Source of the DNA: Acetobacteraceae bacterium | Lineage (GTDB): Bacteria; Pseudomonadota; Alphaproteobacteria; Acetobacterales; Acetobacteraceae | Direction of reading: 5' to 3' | Length of the DNA stretch: 64,000 bases | NCBI GenBank assembly: GCA_021732665.1 | Contig: JAKFUL010000015.1 | Span: 1-64,000 of the forward strand | Shown: piece after piece, positions 53,132 to 61,465 of the stretch | How the letters are laid out: each line of letters begins with the position of its first letter | Numbering within the stretch: position 1 is the first letter of the stretch | Position numbers and translations under genes: made by a program | Notes under the pieces: generated by a model | What the model was told of the DNA's origin: nothing | What the model saw: only the letters and a program-made list of their open reading frames with translations | Database searches by the model: none

Positions 53132-55270
53132 ATGTCTGGCACAACTGGTCCCTCCTCCTCCCTCTCGCCCACGCTGGTCCCCGTCGAACCCAATATCAGC
53201 TTCGCCTCGATCATCTCGGCCGGCGACGCGGTTGCCGGCTCGGTCCGGGCCGGCACCACCGCCCCCTGGCGCTTCGTCGGCGTGCCCGATGGCATCGGCG
53301 CCTTCGACAATGGCGACGGCACGGCGACCATCCTGGTCAACCACGAGATCGGCGCCACCGCCGGCGTCACCCGCGCGCATGGCTCGGTCGGCTCCTTCGT
53401 CAGCGCGCTGACGGTCAACAAGACCACGCTGGCGGTGACGGCGGCGCGTGACCTCGCCACCACCACCTTCGTGTGGGACGCGACGGCCAATGCCGGCACG
53501 GGCGGCTATCTGCAGCAGACCACCGCCTTGGCCCGCCTCTGCTCGGGCGACCTGCCCGATGTGCAGGCCTATTTCGACGCCGCCACCGGCCTGGGCACCA
53601 CCGACCGCATCTACATGGCGGGCGAGGAGACCGGCGCCGAAGGCCGTGGCTTCGCCTTCATCGCCACCGGCAGCGAAGCCGGCCGTGCCTATGAGCTGCC
53701 CCGCCTGGGCAATTTCTCCTTCGAGAACATGCTGGCCTCGCCCGATTCCGGCGCCCGCACAGTGGTGATCGGCACCGACGACAGCACCCCCGGCCAGGTC
53801 TATGTCTATGTCGGCGACAAGCAGGCCACCGGCACCGCCGTGGACCGCGCCGGCCTGACGAATGGCCAGCTCTTCGGCATCAACGCGGGCTTCACGCTGG
53901 AAACCAACGGCACCACCCCGCTCGCCGGCAACTTCACCCTGTCCGCCCTGGGCAATGTGCAGCAGAGCACCGGTGGCCAGCTTGAAACCGCCTCCGACGC
54001 CCTCGGCGTGACCGAATGGCTCCGCCCCGAAGACGGCGCCTGGGACACGCTGAACCCCAACCGGTTCTACTTCGTGACCACCAACAACGCGACCAGCCCG
54101 TCGCGCCTCTGGGCGCTGGACTTCACCGACGTGCGCAACCCGACGCTGGGCGGCCGCTTCACCGCGCTGCTGGACGGCACCGAAGGCCAAGTGATGTTGG
54201 ACAACCTGACCGTCGCCGCCGACGGCACGGTGTTCATGGTCGAGGACCCGGGCAACAACCCGCGCAACGCCAAGATCTGGGCCTATCTGCCCGGCTCCGA
54301 CCGGCTGGTCGAGGTCGGCGAGCATGACGTGGCGCGCAACGGCAACCCGACCACCCCCGCCACCCTGCCCTTCACCCAGGACGAGGAAGCCTCGGGCATC
54401 ATCGACGTCACCACCATCTTCGGTGACGCCAACCGCCTGGCCTTCCTGGTCGACGACCAGCAGCACTATGCCTTCGGCGCCGCCGGCAGCGCCGACCGGA
54501 CCGAGATCGTGGAAGGCGGCCAGTTGCTGCTGATGTACGTCGCCCGCCCGCAGAATGGCGGCGCCGGCTCCGACCGCATCCGCGGCAGCTATGGCGATGA
54601 CACGCTCAATGCCCTGGGCGGCAATGACCGCATGTGGGGCGGCGCGGGCAATGACGTGTTATTCGGCGATGGCGGCAATGACATCATCGAGGGCGGCCGC
54701 GGCAGCGATGTGATCAACGGCGGCGCCGGCTCCGACTGGGCCGTGCTGTCGGGCAATCGCGCCGACTGGACCATCACCCTCAACGCCGATGGCAGCCGCA
54801 GCGCGGTGCGCACCGGCGAGCGCGAGACGCTGGTCAACATCGAGCGCATCCGCTTCGACGACAGCGTGGTCACCCTCACCAATGACGCGGTCGGCAATGT
54901 CGTCCACCGGATGTACGATACCGTGTTCAACCGCCCGGCCGATGCGCCGGGCCTGGCGAACTGGATCAACCAGATCGACAATGTGGGCATGTCGATCCAG
55001 ACCGTGGCGCGGCTCTTCCTCGCCACCCCCGAGGCGGCGCCGCTCGCCGCGCTCAACAACACCCAGTTCGTCAACGCGCTCTTCACCAACGCGCTGGGCC
55101 GCGCCGCCGACACCGCCGGCTCCAACTTCTGGACCGGCCTGCTGAACTCCGGTGCCGCGCGCGAGGTCGTGGTCTTCGGCATCAGCGAGAGCGCCGAGCA
55201 CCAGCAAGTGGCTGCCGCGCCGGCCGGCGGCTTCGTGTACACCCTGGCCGCCTTCAGCGACCTGGGCTGA
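53132..55270 (+). CDS. Secreted PhoX-domain (DUF839) protein with RTX repeats and DUF4214
   Basis: 712 residues, no N-terminal signal. Residues about 25-470 match the PhoX/DUF839 propeller: GVPDGIGAFDNGDGTATILVNHEIG, RLCSGDLPD, MAGEETGAEGRGFAF, TPGQVYVYVG. PhoX enzymes are calcium-dependent phosphatases. Residues about 490-535 hold glycine-rich RTX nonapeptides (GGNDRMWGG, AGNDVLFGD, GGNDIIEGG, GSDVINGG), which bind calcium and mark type I secretion; the export pump is not in the window. The C-terminal 130 residues resemble DUF4214, often on extracellular RTX proteins. A Pho-box-like site precedes it. Catalytic residues cannot be verified by eye. Confidence 0.85.
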   Translation: MSGTTGPSSSLSPTLVPVEPNISFASIISAGDAVAGSVRAGTTAPWRFVGVPDGIGAFDNGDGTATILVNHEIGATAGVTRAHGSVGSFVSALTVNKTTLAVTAARDLATTTFVWDATANAGTGGYLQQTTALARLCSGDLPDVQAYFDAATGLGTTDRIYMAGEETGAEGRGFAFIATGSEAGRAYELPRLGNFSFENMLASPDSGARTVVIGTDDSTPGQVYVYVGDKQATGTAVDRAGLTNGQLFGINAGFTLETNGTTPLAGNFTLSALGNVQQSTGGQLETASDALGVTEWLRPEDGAWDTLNPNRFYFVTTNNATSPSRLWALDFTDVRNPTLGGRFTALLDGTEGQVMLDNLTVAADGTVFMVEDPGNNPRNAKIWAYLPGSDRLVEVGEHDVARNGNPTTPATLPFTQDEEASGIIDVTTIFGDANRLAFLVDDQQHYAFGAAGSADRTEIVEGGQLLLMYVARPQNGGAGSDRIRGSYGDDTLNALGGNDRMWGGAGNDVLFGDGGNDIIEGGRGSDVINGGAGSDWAVLSGNRADWTITLNADGSRSAVRTGERETLVNIERIRFDDSVVTLTNDAVGNVVHRMYDTVFNRPADAPGLANWINQIDNVGMSIQTVARLFLATPEAAPLAALNNTQFVNALFTNALGRAADTAGSNFWTGLLNSGAAREVVVFGISESAEHQQVAAAPAGGFVYTLAAFSDLG

Positions 55271-55280
55271 GGTTGACTTC

Positions 55281-55303
55281 CCGGGGGGCACATACCCCCC
55301 CGG
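55281..55303 (+). terminator. Hairpin after the PhoX-RTX gene
   Basis: CCGGGGGG and CCCCCCGG, perfect 8-bp arms with a 7-base loop, 10 bases past the stop. No U-tract follows, so it may work jointly with the next hairpin. Confidence 0.5.
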
Positions 55304-55307
55304 CGCG

Positions 55308-55338
55308 ATGGCGCGGCCCGGGTGACCGGCCGCGCCAT
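55308..55338 (+). terminator. Strong 11-bp hairpin, probable terminator
   Basis: ATGGCGCGGCC and GGCCGCGCCAT, perfect 11-bp arms with a 9-base loop, followed by TGTCGTTT. Best terminator-like structure noted in the window; it would end the PhoX transcript and separate it from rutA. Confidence 0.6.
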
Positions 55339-55474
55339 TGTCGTTTCGGGGGCAGGCGGCGCCCGTTCATTGGGCATCCCAGCCGCGCGGCGGTTGGGTT
55401 TGCTCCCGGTCCATCGTTGCGCCGCCGCGGGCATCGCGGCAGCCTGAGAACAGGTATTTCCCCAGGGGTGCGCG

Positions 55475-56542
55475 ATGGACGTGGGTGTGTTTCTGCCGAT
55501 CGGCAACAATGGCTGGCTGATCTCCACCACCTCACCGCAATACATGCCGACCTTCGCGCTGAACCGCGACGTGACGCTGGCGGCGGAGAAATACGGCTTC
55601 GAATTCGCCCTTTCCATGATCAAGCTGCGCGGCTTCGGCGGGCCCAGCGAGTACTGGGACCACAACTTGGAGAGCTTCACGTTGATGGCGGGGCTGGGCT
55701 CCATCACCTCGCGGATCAAGCTCTTCGCCTCGGTTGCCGTGCTCACCATTCCGCCGGCGGTGCTGGCGCGCATGGCCGTCACCATCGATGCGATCGCGCC
55801 CGGCCGTTTCGGGGTGAACATCGTCTCGGGCTGGCAGAAGGCGGAATACGAGCAGATGGGGACCTGGCCGGGCGAGGTGCATTTCTCGCGCCGCTATGAC
55901 TACTGCGGCGAATACGTGCAGGTGATGAAGGACCTCTGGGCGACCGGCGTGTCGAACCTCAAGGGCGATTTCTTCCAGATGACCGATTGCCGGGTCAGCC
56001 CCAGGCCGCCCCAGGGCATCGAGATCATCTCGGCCGGGCAGAGCAACCGGGGGATGCGCTTCGCCTCGGAATATGCCGACTACAATTTCATCTCGGCCGG
56101 CGGGATCAACGACATCGCCCAGGTACGGCCGCACACCGAGCGGCTGCTGGCCGCCAACGCAACCGCGGGGCGCGAATGCCGCGCCATGCTGCTGATGATG
56201 ATCATCGCCGACGAGACCGACGAGGCCGCGATGGCGAAATGGGACCATTACGTCGAAGGCACCGACCTCGAGGCCCTGGCCTGGCGCGACAGCCAGGCGG
56301 CGGCGGACGTGAAGGCCGAGGCGCATTCCACCGTGGGCCGCATGGTGCGCTCGGACCGGGTGCCGACCAACATGCTGCGCCTGATCGGCAGCTACGAGAC
56401 CGTAGCCAGGCACCTTGATGAACTCTCGGAAATCCCTGGCCTGCGCGGCGTGATGCTGACCTTCGACGACTACATCCTCGGGATGGAGCAGTTCGGCACG
56501 CGCATCCAGCCGCTCATGACGTCGCGCGCCCATGTTTCATGA
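55475..56542 (+). CDS. rutA: Pyrimidine oxygenase RutA-like LLM monooxygenase
   Basis: 355-residue FMN-dependent monooxygenase. The match to RutA is strong across the chain: GVFLPIGNNGWLISTTSPQYMPTF, FALSMIKLRGFGG, WDHNLESFTLMAGL, SGWQKAEYEQMGTWPG, KGDFFQMTDCRVSPRP. RutA opens the uracil ring at C4 to ureidoacrylate using flavin peroxide and a reductase (RutF). None of rutB-F is adjacent, so this copy works alone or with genes elsewhere, possibly on a different pyrimidine or amide. Its end overlaps the convergent AraC gene by 6 bases. Confidence 0.87.
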   Translation: MDVGVFLPIGNNGWLISTTSPQYMPTFALNRDVTLAAEKYGFEFALSMIKLRGFGGPSEYWDHNLESFTLMAGLGSITSRIKLFASVAVLTIPPAVLARMAVTIDAIAPGRFGVNIVSGWQKAEYEQMGTWPGEVHFSRRYDYCGEYVQVMKDLWATGVSNLKGDFFQMTDCRVSPRPPQGIEIISAGQSNRGMRFASEYADYNFISAGGINDIAQVRPHTERLLAANATAGRECRAMLLMMIIADETDEAAMAKWDHYVEGTDLEALAWRDSQAAADVKAEAHSTVGRMVRSDRVPTNMLRLIGSYETVARHLDELSEIPGLRGVMLTFDDYILGMEQFGTRIQPLMTSRAHVS

Positions 56543-57364
56543 GGACGCGCGCCCGCGTGGTGTAACGCCGAAGGCGGCGCGGTAGGCCGCGCCAAAGGCC
56601 GGCGCGCTGGCATAGCCGACCGCCGCCGCCACCCGCGTGGGCGGCATGCCGCCGGCCAGAAGCGCCGAGGCCTCGGCCAGCCGCAGCGCCTGGCGCCAGG
56701 CGGAAAACCCCAACCCCGTCTCTGCATGGAACAGCCGGGCCAGGGTGCGTGGGCTGGCGCCGCAATGCGGCGCCCATTCCTCCAGCGTTCGGGAATCCGA
56801 GGGGTTGGCCCGCAGCGCCTGGGCCAGGCGTTTCAGGCGCGCGTCGCGCAGCGCGGCCACGCCCAGCGGCTGGCTGGCGGCCCGGGTGATCTCGTCCTTG
56901 ATCAGCGCCGCCAGATGGCCGCCGCGGCCCTCCACATCCCATTCCAGCGGCTCGGCGCAGGCGGCCAGGATCAGCTCATGCAGCAGGGGCGTGACTGCCA
57001 TGACGGTGGTGCTGGCGGGGCCGGCGCTGGCGGCGTCCTGCCGCAGGAAAAGGGCGCGCATCGCCACCGCCTCGGCCATGCGCACCGCATGGGGCTCTCC
57101 TGCCGGCACCCACAGCGCCCGGCCAGCCGGCACCACGTAATGCGTGGCGAGCGTTTCCACCCGCATGGCGCCCGCGGTGGCGTAGAGCAGCTGCGCGCGC
57201 TGGTGCTGGTGCAGGCCGGTGTCGTGCCCGCCGGCGTAGTCATGCGCGTAGCCGGCCAGCGGCCGGTCCACCGCATCCTGCGGAATGTCGCGCAGGGGTG
57301 CCTGGCCACTCCGCGGCGGGGGCACTTGGCCGGTAGGCGACAGGAATTGGCCGGACGTTGCCAT
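56537..57364 (-). CDS. AraC family transcriptional regulator
   Basis: 275 residues: an N-terminal cupin sensor (HDTGLHQHQRAQLLYATAG, VVPAGRALWVPAGEPH) and C-terminal double HTH (TLEEWAPHCGASPRTLARLFHAETG, RVAAAVGYASAPAFGAAYRAAFG). It diverges from an MFS gene with a 40-base gap, a common AraC/MFS pairing, and probably controls it. Effector unknown. Confidence 0.9.
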   Translation of the reverse strand: MATSGQFLSPTGQVPPPRSGQAPLRDIPQDAVDRPLAGYAHDYAGGHDTGLHQHQRAQLLYATAGAMRVETLATHYVVPAGRALWVPAGEPHAVRMAEAVAMRALFLRQDAASAGPASTTVMAVTPLLHELILAACAEPLEWDVEGRGGHLAALIKDEITRAASQPLGVAALRDARLKRLAQALRANPSDSRTLEEWAPHCGASPRTLARLFHAETGLGFSAWRQALRLAEASALLAGGMPPTRVAAAVGYASAPAFGAAYRAAFGVTPRGRASS

Positions 57365-57404
57365 GCGGTCAGGCTATACCGGGGGCAGGAAGAAGGAAAC
57401 CGGC

Positions 57405-58655
57405 ATGCTCTCGCCCGTCACGCGCCAGGTCGTGTTCATCAATGCGGCGCATTTGCTGACGCATTACTCGCTGCTGATCCTGGCCACGGCGACGCTGGCC
57501 ATGGTGCAGCAGCAGCCAGAAATTTTCGGCCGCGACTTCGGCCCGCTGATCGCCATCGGCACGGGAATGTTCGTGGCCTATGGGTTGTTGGCGCTGCCGA
57601 TGGGCTGGCTTGCGGCAAGGCTTGGGCGAAAGGCGCTGATGGTGGCCTATTTCATCGGCGCGGGTGCGGGCATGGCGGCGGCCGGGCTGGCGCAATCGCC
57701 GCTGGCACTCGGGCTTTGCCTGGGCGTGATGGGCGCGTTCTCGGCCATTTACCACCCCATCGGCACGTCGATCATCGTCGAGGCCGGGGGCGCGCGGGTG
57801 GGGCGCGCGGTGGGCATCAACGGTGTTTTCGGCAATCTGGGCGTAGCGCTGGCGCCGCTCTGCACCGGCCTCATCGCCTGGCAATTCGGCTGGCAATGGG
57901 CCTTCATCGTCCCTGGCGTGCTCAGCATGGCACTCGGCCTGATCTACGCGATGGAGCCCGCCTTCGATGCCAGCCAGGTGAAGGGGACGAAACCCTTCAC
58001 GCCCATCCCGCCCAGCGTGGTGCGCCGCGCGGTGGTGGTGCTGATGCTGGTGGCCATGGTCAGCAGCCTGGTGTTCAACGCCTTCACCCTGCTGTTGCCC
58101 AAGCTGATGGAGGAGCGGCTGACCAATGCGCCCGATCTGCTGCCAGTGGTGGCCGTCCTCGCCTTCGCCGCCACCATTTGCGGCGGCATCACGCAATACA
58201 CTGTGGGGCACATGATCGACCGGCGCACGCTGAAGCAGGTCTTCATGCCGCTGGCCTTCGCGCTGGTGCCCAGCCTGCTGCTGCTGTCCTTCCTCGACGG
58301 CTGGCCGGTGCTGCTGCTCTCCGCCATCGCCGCCTCGGCCATTTTCGGCCAGGTGACGGTGAACGAGACGATGACGGCGCGCTATGTGGCGCCGGAGCTG
58401 CGCGCGAAGCTCTATTCCATCCGCTTCACCGTGGGGTTCCTGGGCGCCGCCTTGGCCTCGCCGCTGGTCGGCGTGCTGCACAGCTATTCCGGCAATCTGG
58501 CTCTGGCCATGCTGGTGCTGGCGGGGGTGGCGGCGGTGACGCTGGTCTGCGCCCTGGCCTTCCCCAACCGACGCGAGGAATTGCGGCCGGAGCTCTGGGC
58601 CGAAAGCCCGGAGGCCCGGGCGATGCATGCTGCCAGGTCGCTTCCGGCGGAGTGA
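57405..58655 (+). CDS. MFS transporter
   Basis: 416-residue twelve-helix facilitator. Loop 2-3 reads GWLAARLGRKALMV, helix 5 shows GINGVFGNLGVALAPL. It has features of the fosmidomycin-resistance-like or sugar/drug MFS branches. AAGAAGGAA precedes ATG 57405. Transcribed divergently from the AraC gene that probably regulates it. Confidence 0.88.
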   Translation: MLSPVTRQVVFINAAHLLTHYSLLILATATLAMVQQQPEIFGRDFGPLIAIGTGMFVAYGLLALPMGWLAARLGRKALMVAYFIGAGAGMAAAGLAQSPLALGLCLGVMGAFSAIYHPIGTSIIVEAGGARVGRAVGINGVFGNLGVALAPLCTGLIAWQFGWQWAFIVPGVLSMALGLIYAMEPAFDASQVKGTKPFTPIPPSVVRRAVVVLMLVAMVSSLVFNAFTLLLPKLMEERLTNAPDLLPVVAVLAFAATICGGITQYTVGHMIDRRTLKQVFMPLAFALVPSLLLLSFLDGWPVLLLSAIAASAIFGQVTVNETMTARYVAPELRAKLYSIRFTVGFLGAALASPLVGVLHSYSGNLALAMLVLAGVAAVTLVCALAFPNRREELRPELWAESPEARAMHAARSLPAE

Positions 58656-58659
58656 GACC

Positions 58660-59373
58660 CTAGACCCGCAGCCTGCGGCGGTTGCTGTCGGGCAGCCGCG
58701 GCAGCCCCTCGCCGCCCACCGCCACCAGCGACTTCACCAACCCCATATAGACCTCGCTGTAGATGGTTGCCTGCGGAAACAGCGCCTCGAACTGCCCGCG
58801 ATCGAGCATCATCGCGCTTTGCAGCCCGATCATCGCCTCGGCGACACTGTGCCGGCGCCCGCCATAGCCGAGCGAGAAGCGCAGCAGCAGCCGGTAGCGC
58901 CATTGCTCCGGCAACCAGTGAAAGAACGGCGCGCGGAAATGCGGCTCGTAGGGAAAGCCCCAATAGGGCGTCTGCACGAAATACTGCCGGCCGACACGGC
59001 GCATCTCGGCCGCCATGGCCGCCATGCGCGGCCACAGCCCGACATGCTCGATCACCGAATTGGAGTGCACGAGGTCGAAGCTGCCATCGGCGTATTGCGG
59101 CATCGCGGTGGCGTCACCCGCCAGCGCCTGGACACCCGGCACCGTCATGTCCTCGGCCGAGACCTCGATGTTGAGGGCGGTGATCGAGACCCGCCTGTCC
59201 GACAGCAGCCGCGGCCCGAATGCCGGCCAATAGGCGGGGGTGCCGCCGACATCGAGAATGCTGCAGGCGCCCCGTTCCCGCAGCACCGCCTCCACCATGC
59301 CCAGGAAACGGGCAAACCGCGCCTGGCGGAACTGGTTTCCGCTGTAGGGAGGTAGGACGCGGACCGCTGCCAT
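58660..59373 (-). CDS. Class I SAM-dependent methyltransferase
   Basis: 237 residues with motif I CSILDVGGTPAYWPAFG, an acidic motif II (ITALNIEVSAED), and a post-motif HSNSVIEHVGLW. The YFVQTPYWGFPYEPHFRAPFFHWLP part is usual for methyltransferases acting on lipids or glycans. Substrate unknown. The ATG at 59373 begins the recognisable protein. It is convergent with the MFS gene with 4 bases between. Confidence 0.85.
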   Translation of the reverse strand: MAAVRVLPPYSGNQFRQARFARFLGMVEAVLRERGACSILDVGGTPAYWPAFGPRLLSDRRVSITALNIEVSAEDMTVPGVQALAGDATAMPQYADGSFDLVHSNSVIEHVGLWPRMAAMAAEMRRVGRQYFVQTPYWGFPYEPHFRAPFFHWLPEQWRYRLLLRFSLGYGGRRHSVAEAMIGLQSAMMLDRGQFEALFPQATIYSEVYMGLVKSLVAVGGEGLPRLPDSNRRRLRV

Positions 59374-59441
59374 GAGGGCGGTGCTTAGTGCATCGCCGGA
59401 GGGGGTGCAATCGCCGGCGCCCGTTCCGGTTCGCTCCAAAC

Positions 59442-59654
59442 CTACACGCTGGCCAGCGCCACCAGCACCCGCTCGGGCGTGAATGGCGCGTGGCGCAGCC
59501 TGGCCCCGGCGGCGTCGACCACCGCATTGCCCACGGCGGCTGAGACGACCGAGGTCACCATCTCGTCCGCGCCCCACAGCGGCTGGTCCGGCCGGTCGAT
59601 GATGGCAGCGGAAATCCGCGGCACTTCGGGGAATTCCATGATCTTGTAGCTGCC
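59442..59654 (-). pseudogene. 3' remnant of a molybdenum hydroxylase large subunit
   Basis: About 70 codons matching only the extreme C-terminus of xanthine dehydrogenase/isoquinoline oxidoreductase large subunits: GSYKIMEFPEVPRISAAIID, RPDQPLWGADE, VSAAVGNAVVDAAGARLRHAPFTP. A TGA directly precedes it in frame, and the preceding RATITSLH may also be homologous. The 700-odd N-terminal residues are gone. With the small-subunit fragment just upstream this is a deletion scar of a two-gene operon. Confidence 0.75.
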
Positions 59655-59686
59655 TCAATGAAGCGAGGTGATGGTGGCGCGGCCGG

Positions 59687-59806
59687 CTACGAGCTCGGGC
59701 CGTTTAGCGCCAGCGGTTCCTCGCGCAAGAGGCACAGCAGGGGCATCTCGGCATCGGCGGGTGTCGCTTCCACGGTCCAGCCGTTCATGGTGAATCGGAC
59801 GCTCAT
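59687..59806 (-). pseudogene. 5' remnant of a 2Fe-2S subunit of a molybdenum hydroxylase
   Basis: Thirty-nine codons matching the start of the iron-sulfur subunit (IorA/CoxS type): MSVRFTMNGWTVEATPADAE and MPLLCLLREEPLALNG, then it stops before the first [2Fe-2S] CGxGxCGAC motif. The rest of the gene and most of the following large-subunit gene are missing. It probably still has its start and promoter next to proC but makes no enzyme. Confidence 0.75.
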
Positions 59807-59931
59807 CGCGATGTCGTTCGCATCGGGATTTCGTGAGGTTTTCATGGCTGGCACGCCAGTGCCCAGCACGAAGTCTGGACAGCAGCGGCGCTTGGGGCTC
59901 ATTTCGTGGGCACCACCCCGGGAGAAACGCG

Positions 59932-60747
59932 ATGACCGACAACCTGCCCCCATTGTTGCTGATCGGCTGCGGCAAGATGGGTGGCGCCATGCTGGCGGGA
60001 TGGCTGGAACAGGGGCTGCCGCCGGATAGCGTGGTGGTGGAGCCCAACGCCGCCGCGACCTCCGCTTCCGCCGGCAGGGTGCGGGTGGTGACGCAGATCG
60101 CCGACATTCCACAGGGCTTTGCCCCAGCGGCCGTGATTCTGGCCACCAAGCCGCAGGAGGCGCCGACGGTGCTGCCGCAGCTGGCCGGGCTGGTGGCGAG
60201 TGATCCGGTGTTCATCTCGATCATGGCCGGGCGCGACATCGCGGGCATGCGCCGCGCATTGGGCGAGGGCGCGCGGATCGTGCGCGCCATGCCCAATACG
60301 CCGGCGGCGATCCGCCGCGGCTTCACCGTGGCATGTGCCGGCCCTGGCGTGGATGCCGGCCAGCGCGCTTTGGCCAATCGTCTTCTGACCGCGATAGGCG
60401 AGGCCGCCTGGGTGGATGACGAGCGGCTGATCGACCCCGTCACCGCCGTCTCCGGTGGCGGGCCGGCCTATGTCTTCCTGCTGGTGGAGGTGATGGAGGC
60501 CGCGGCGATCGCCGAGGGGCTGCCGCCGGAGCTCGCACGGCAAATGGCCCGCAGCACGGTCGCCGGCAGCGGCGCATTGCTGGCCGCCAGCGCAGAGGAT
60601 GCGGCCACACTGCGCCACAACGTCACCAGCCCCAAAGGCACCACCGAGCGGGCGCTCGCGGTGCTGATGGAGGACAGCGCCTGGCCGCAGACCATGCGCC
60701 GCGCGATTGCCGCCGCCACCGCCCGTTCACGCGAACTGGCGGGGTGA
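59932..60747 (+). CDS. proC: Pyrroline-5-carboxylate reductase
   Basis: 271-residue enzyme for the last step of proline synthesis: 1-pyrroline-5-carboxylate plus NAD(P)H to L-proline. N-terminal Rossmann site LLLIGCGKMGGAMLAGW, ATKPQEAPTVLPQ, AMPNTPAAIRRG; C-terminal dimer domain with VSGGGPAYVFLL and the family signature NVTSPKGTTERAL. GGGAGAAA precedes ATG 59932. It reads away from the decayed hydroxylase operon. Confidence 0.95.
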   Translation: MTDNLPPLLLIGCGKMGGAMLAGWLEQGLPPDSVVVEPNAAATSASAGRVRVVTQIADIPQGFAPAAVILATKPQEAPTVLPQLAGLVASDPVFISIMAGRDIAGMRRALGEGARIVRAMPNTPAAIRRGFTVACAGPGVDAGQRALANRLLTAIGEAAWVDDERLIDPVTAVSGGGPAYVFLLVEVMEAAAIAEGLPPELARQMARSTVAGSGALLAASAEDAATLRHNVTSPKGTTERALAVLMEDSAWPQTMRRAIAAATARSRELAG

Positions 60748-60767
60748 AGCGGCGGGCGCCCGGTGGC

Positions 60768-61226
60768 TCAGGCCGCGGCGCGCTTGCCGCGGCGATGGCG
60801 CGCGATCATGCCGCGCAGCAGGTCCTTGATGGCCAGCCCGTCGAGGTCGGGGTGACGGGCCAGGACCTCGGTCTCGTGCTTCTTGGCGCCTGCCAGCAGG
60901 TCGTTCACCATGGCCTCGCCCCGCGGGGTCATCTGGATGCGCACGACGCGGCGGTCGCGCGCATCGGGCAGGCGCTTGACCAGGCCGTCGCGAACCATGC
61001 GGTCAAGCAGCTTGGTCATCGTGGGCTGCTGCAGCAGGCAGGCATCGGCCAGGCCGCTGACGGTCTCGCCCGGGCTGCCGGACAGCGTGGCGAGAACCCG
61101 CCACACCGGCACGGCCACGCCGGCGCGGCGCAGGACGGTGTGGAACTCCGCCGAGACGACGTGCGAGGCACGCGCCAGCAGATAAAGCAGATAGTCGTCG
61201 ATAAACCGTGCGGATGTGGCAGGCAT
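60768..61226 (-). CDS. MarR family transcriptional regulator (NicR-like context)
   Basis: 152-residue winged-helix regulator: helix pair SGLADACLLQQPTMTKLLDRMVRDGLVKR and wing DARDRRVVRIQMTPRGEAM. The start is ATG 61226, which has GAGGA 9 bases upstream; an ATG at 61235 overlaps that site. It diverges from a NicX-like dioxygenase; in Pseudomonas the nic genes are controlled by MarR-type NicR, so a repressor of this cluster released by a pyridine intermediate is a fair inference. It is convergent with proC. Confidence 0.9.
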   Translation of the reverse strand: MPATSARFIDDYLLYLLARASHVVSAEFHTVLRRAGVAVPVWRVLATLSGSPGETVSGLADACLLQQPTMTKLLDRMVRDGLVKRLPDARDRRVVRIQMTPRGEAMVNDLLAGAKKHETEVLARHPDLDGLAIKDLLRGMIARHRRGKRAAA

Positions 61227-61241
61227 GTGATTCATTCCTCG

Positions 61242-61291
61242 ATCCTCTACGCGTCGTTCATCCAAATGAATGATACATTTTTGTAGAGGAT
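61242..61291. promoter_or_regulatory. 9-bp inverted repeat upstream of marR-type gene
   Basis: ATCCTCTAC (61242-61250) and GTAGAGGAT (61283-61291) are exact mirror images, 32 bases apart. Between them lies TTCAT-CCAA-ATGAA (61257-61270). The set begins just upstream of the regulator's ribosome site, suiting autoregulation. Confidence 0.5.
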
Positions 61292-61404
61292 ATGCCAGCG
61301 CTTTGAAAAGGATTGTCATTGCCTGAAAACACGAAATTTTCTCATGATTTGAGGATTCATCCAGGCAGACGCCATGAAAGTAAAACGATCTGCCAGTTTT
61401 AGCT

Positions 61405-61416
61405 TATGAAAATTCA
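61405..61416. promoter_or_regulatory. TATGAAAATTCA motif, copy 1
   Basis: Twelve bases centred on a TGAA/TTCA palindrome, about 50 bases before the NicX-like gene. The same 12 bases recur at 63898 before the next transcription unit, suggesting a shared operator, perhaps for the MarR protein. Confidence 0.45.
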
Positions 61417-61465
61417 CCTTAAAAATTGCCCATGATCAGGTCAAACCCGCAAAAGGAGGCACGTC

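Larger units (their letters stand above)
61227..61465. other. 239-base A+T-rich divergent control region
   Basis: Unusually A+T-rich for this window. It holds a 9-bp inverted repeat (61242-61291), TTCAT/ATGAA palindromes and a motif that recurs at 63898. No gene seen. Confidence 0.7.

Noticed and set aside
54590-54740. Repeated glycine-rich DNA as a tandem repeat or CRISPR-like array
   Set aside because: The periodicity is that of RTX nonapeptide codons inside one gene.
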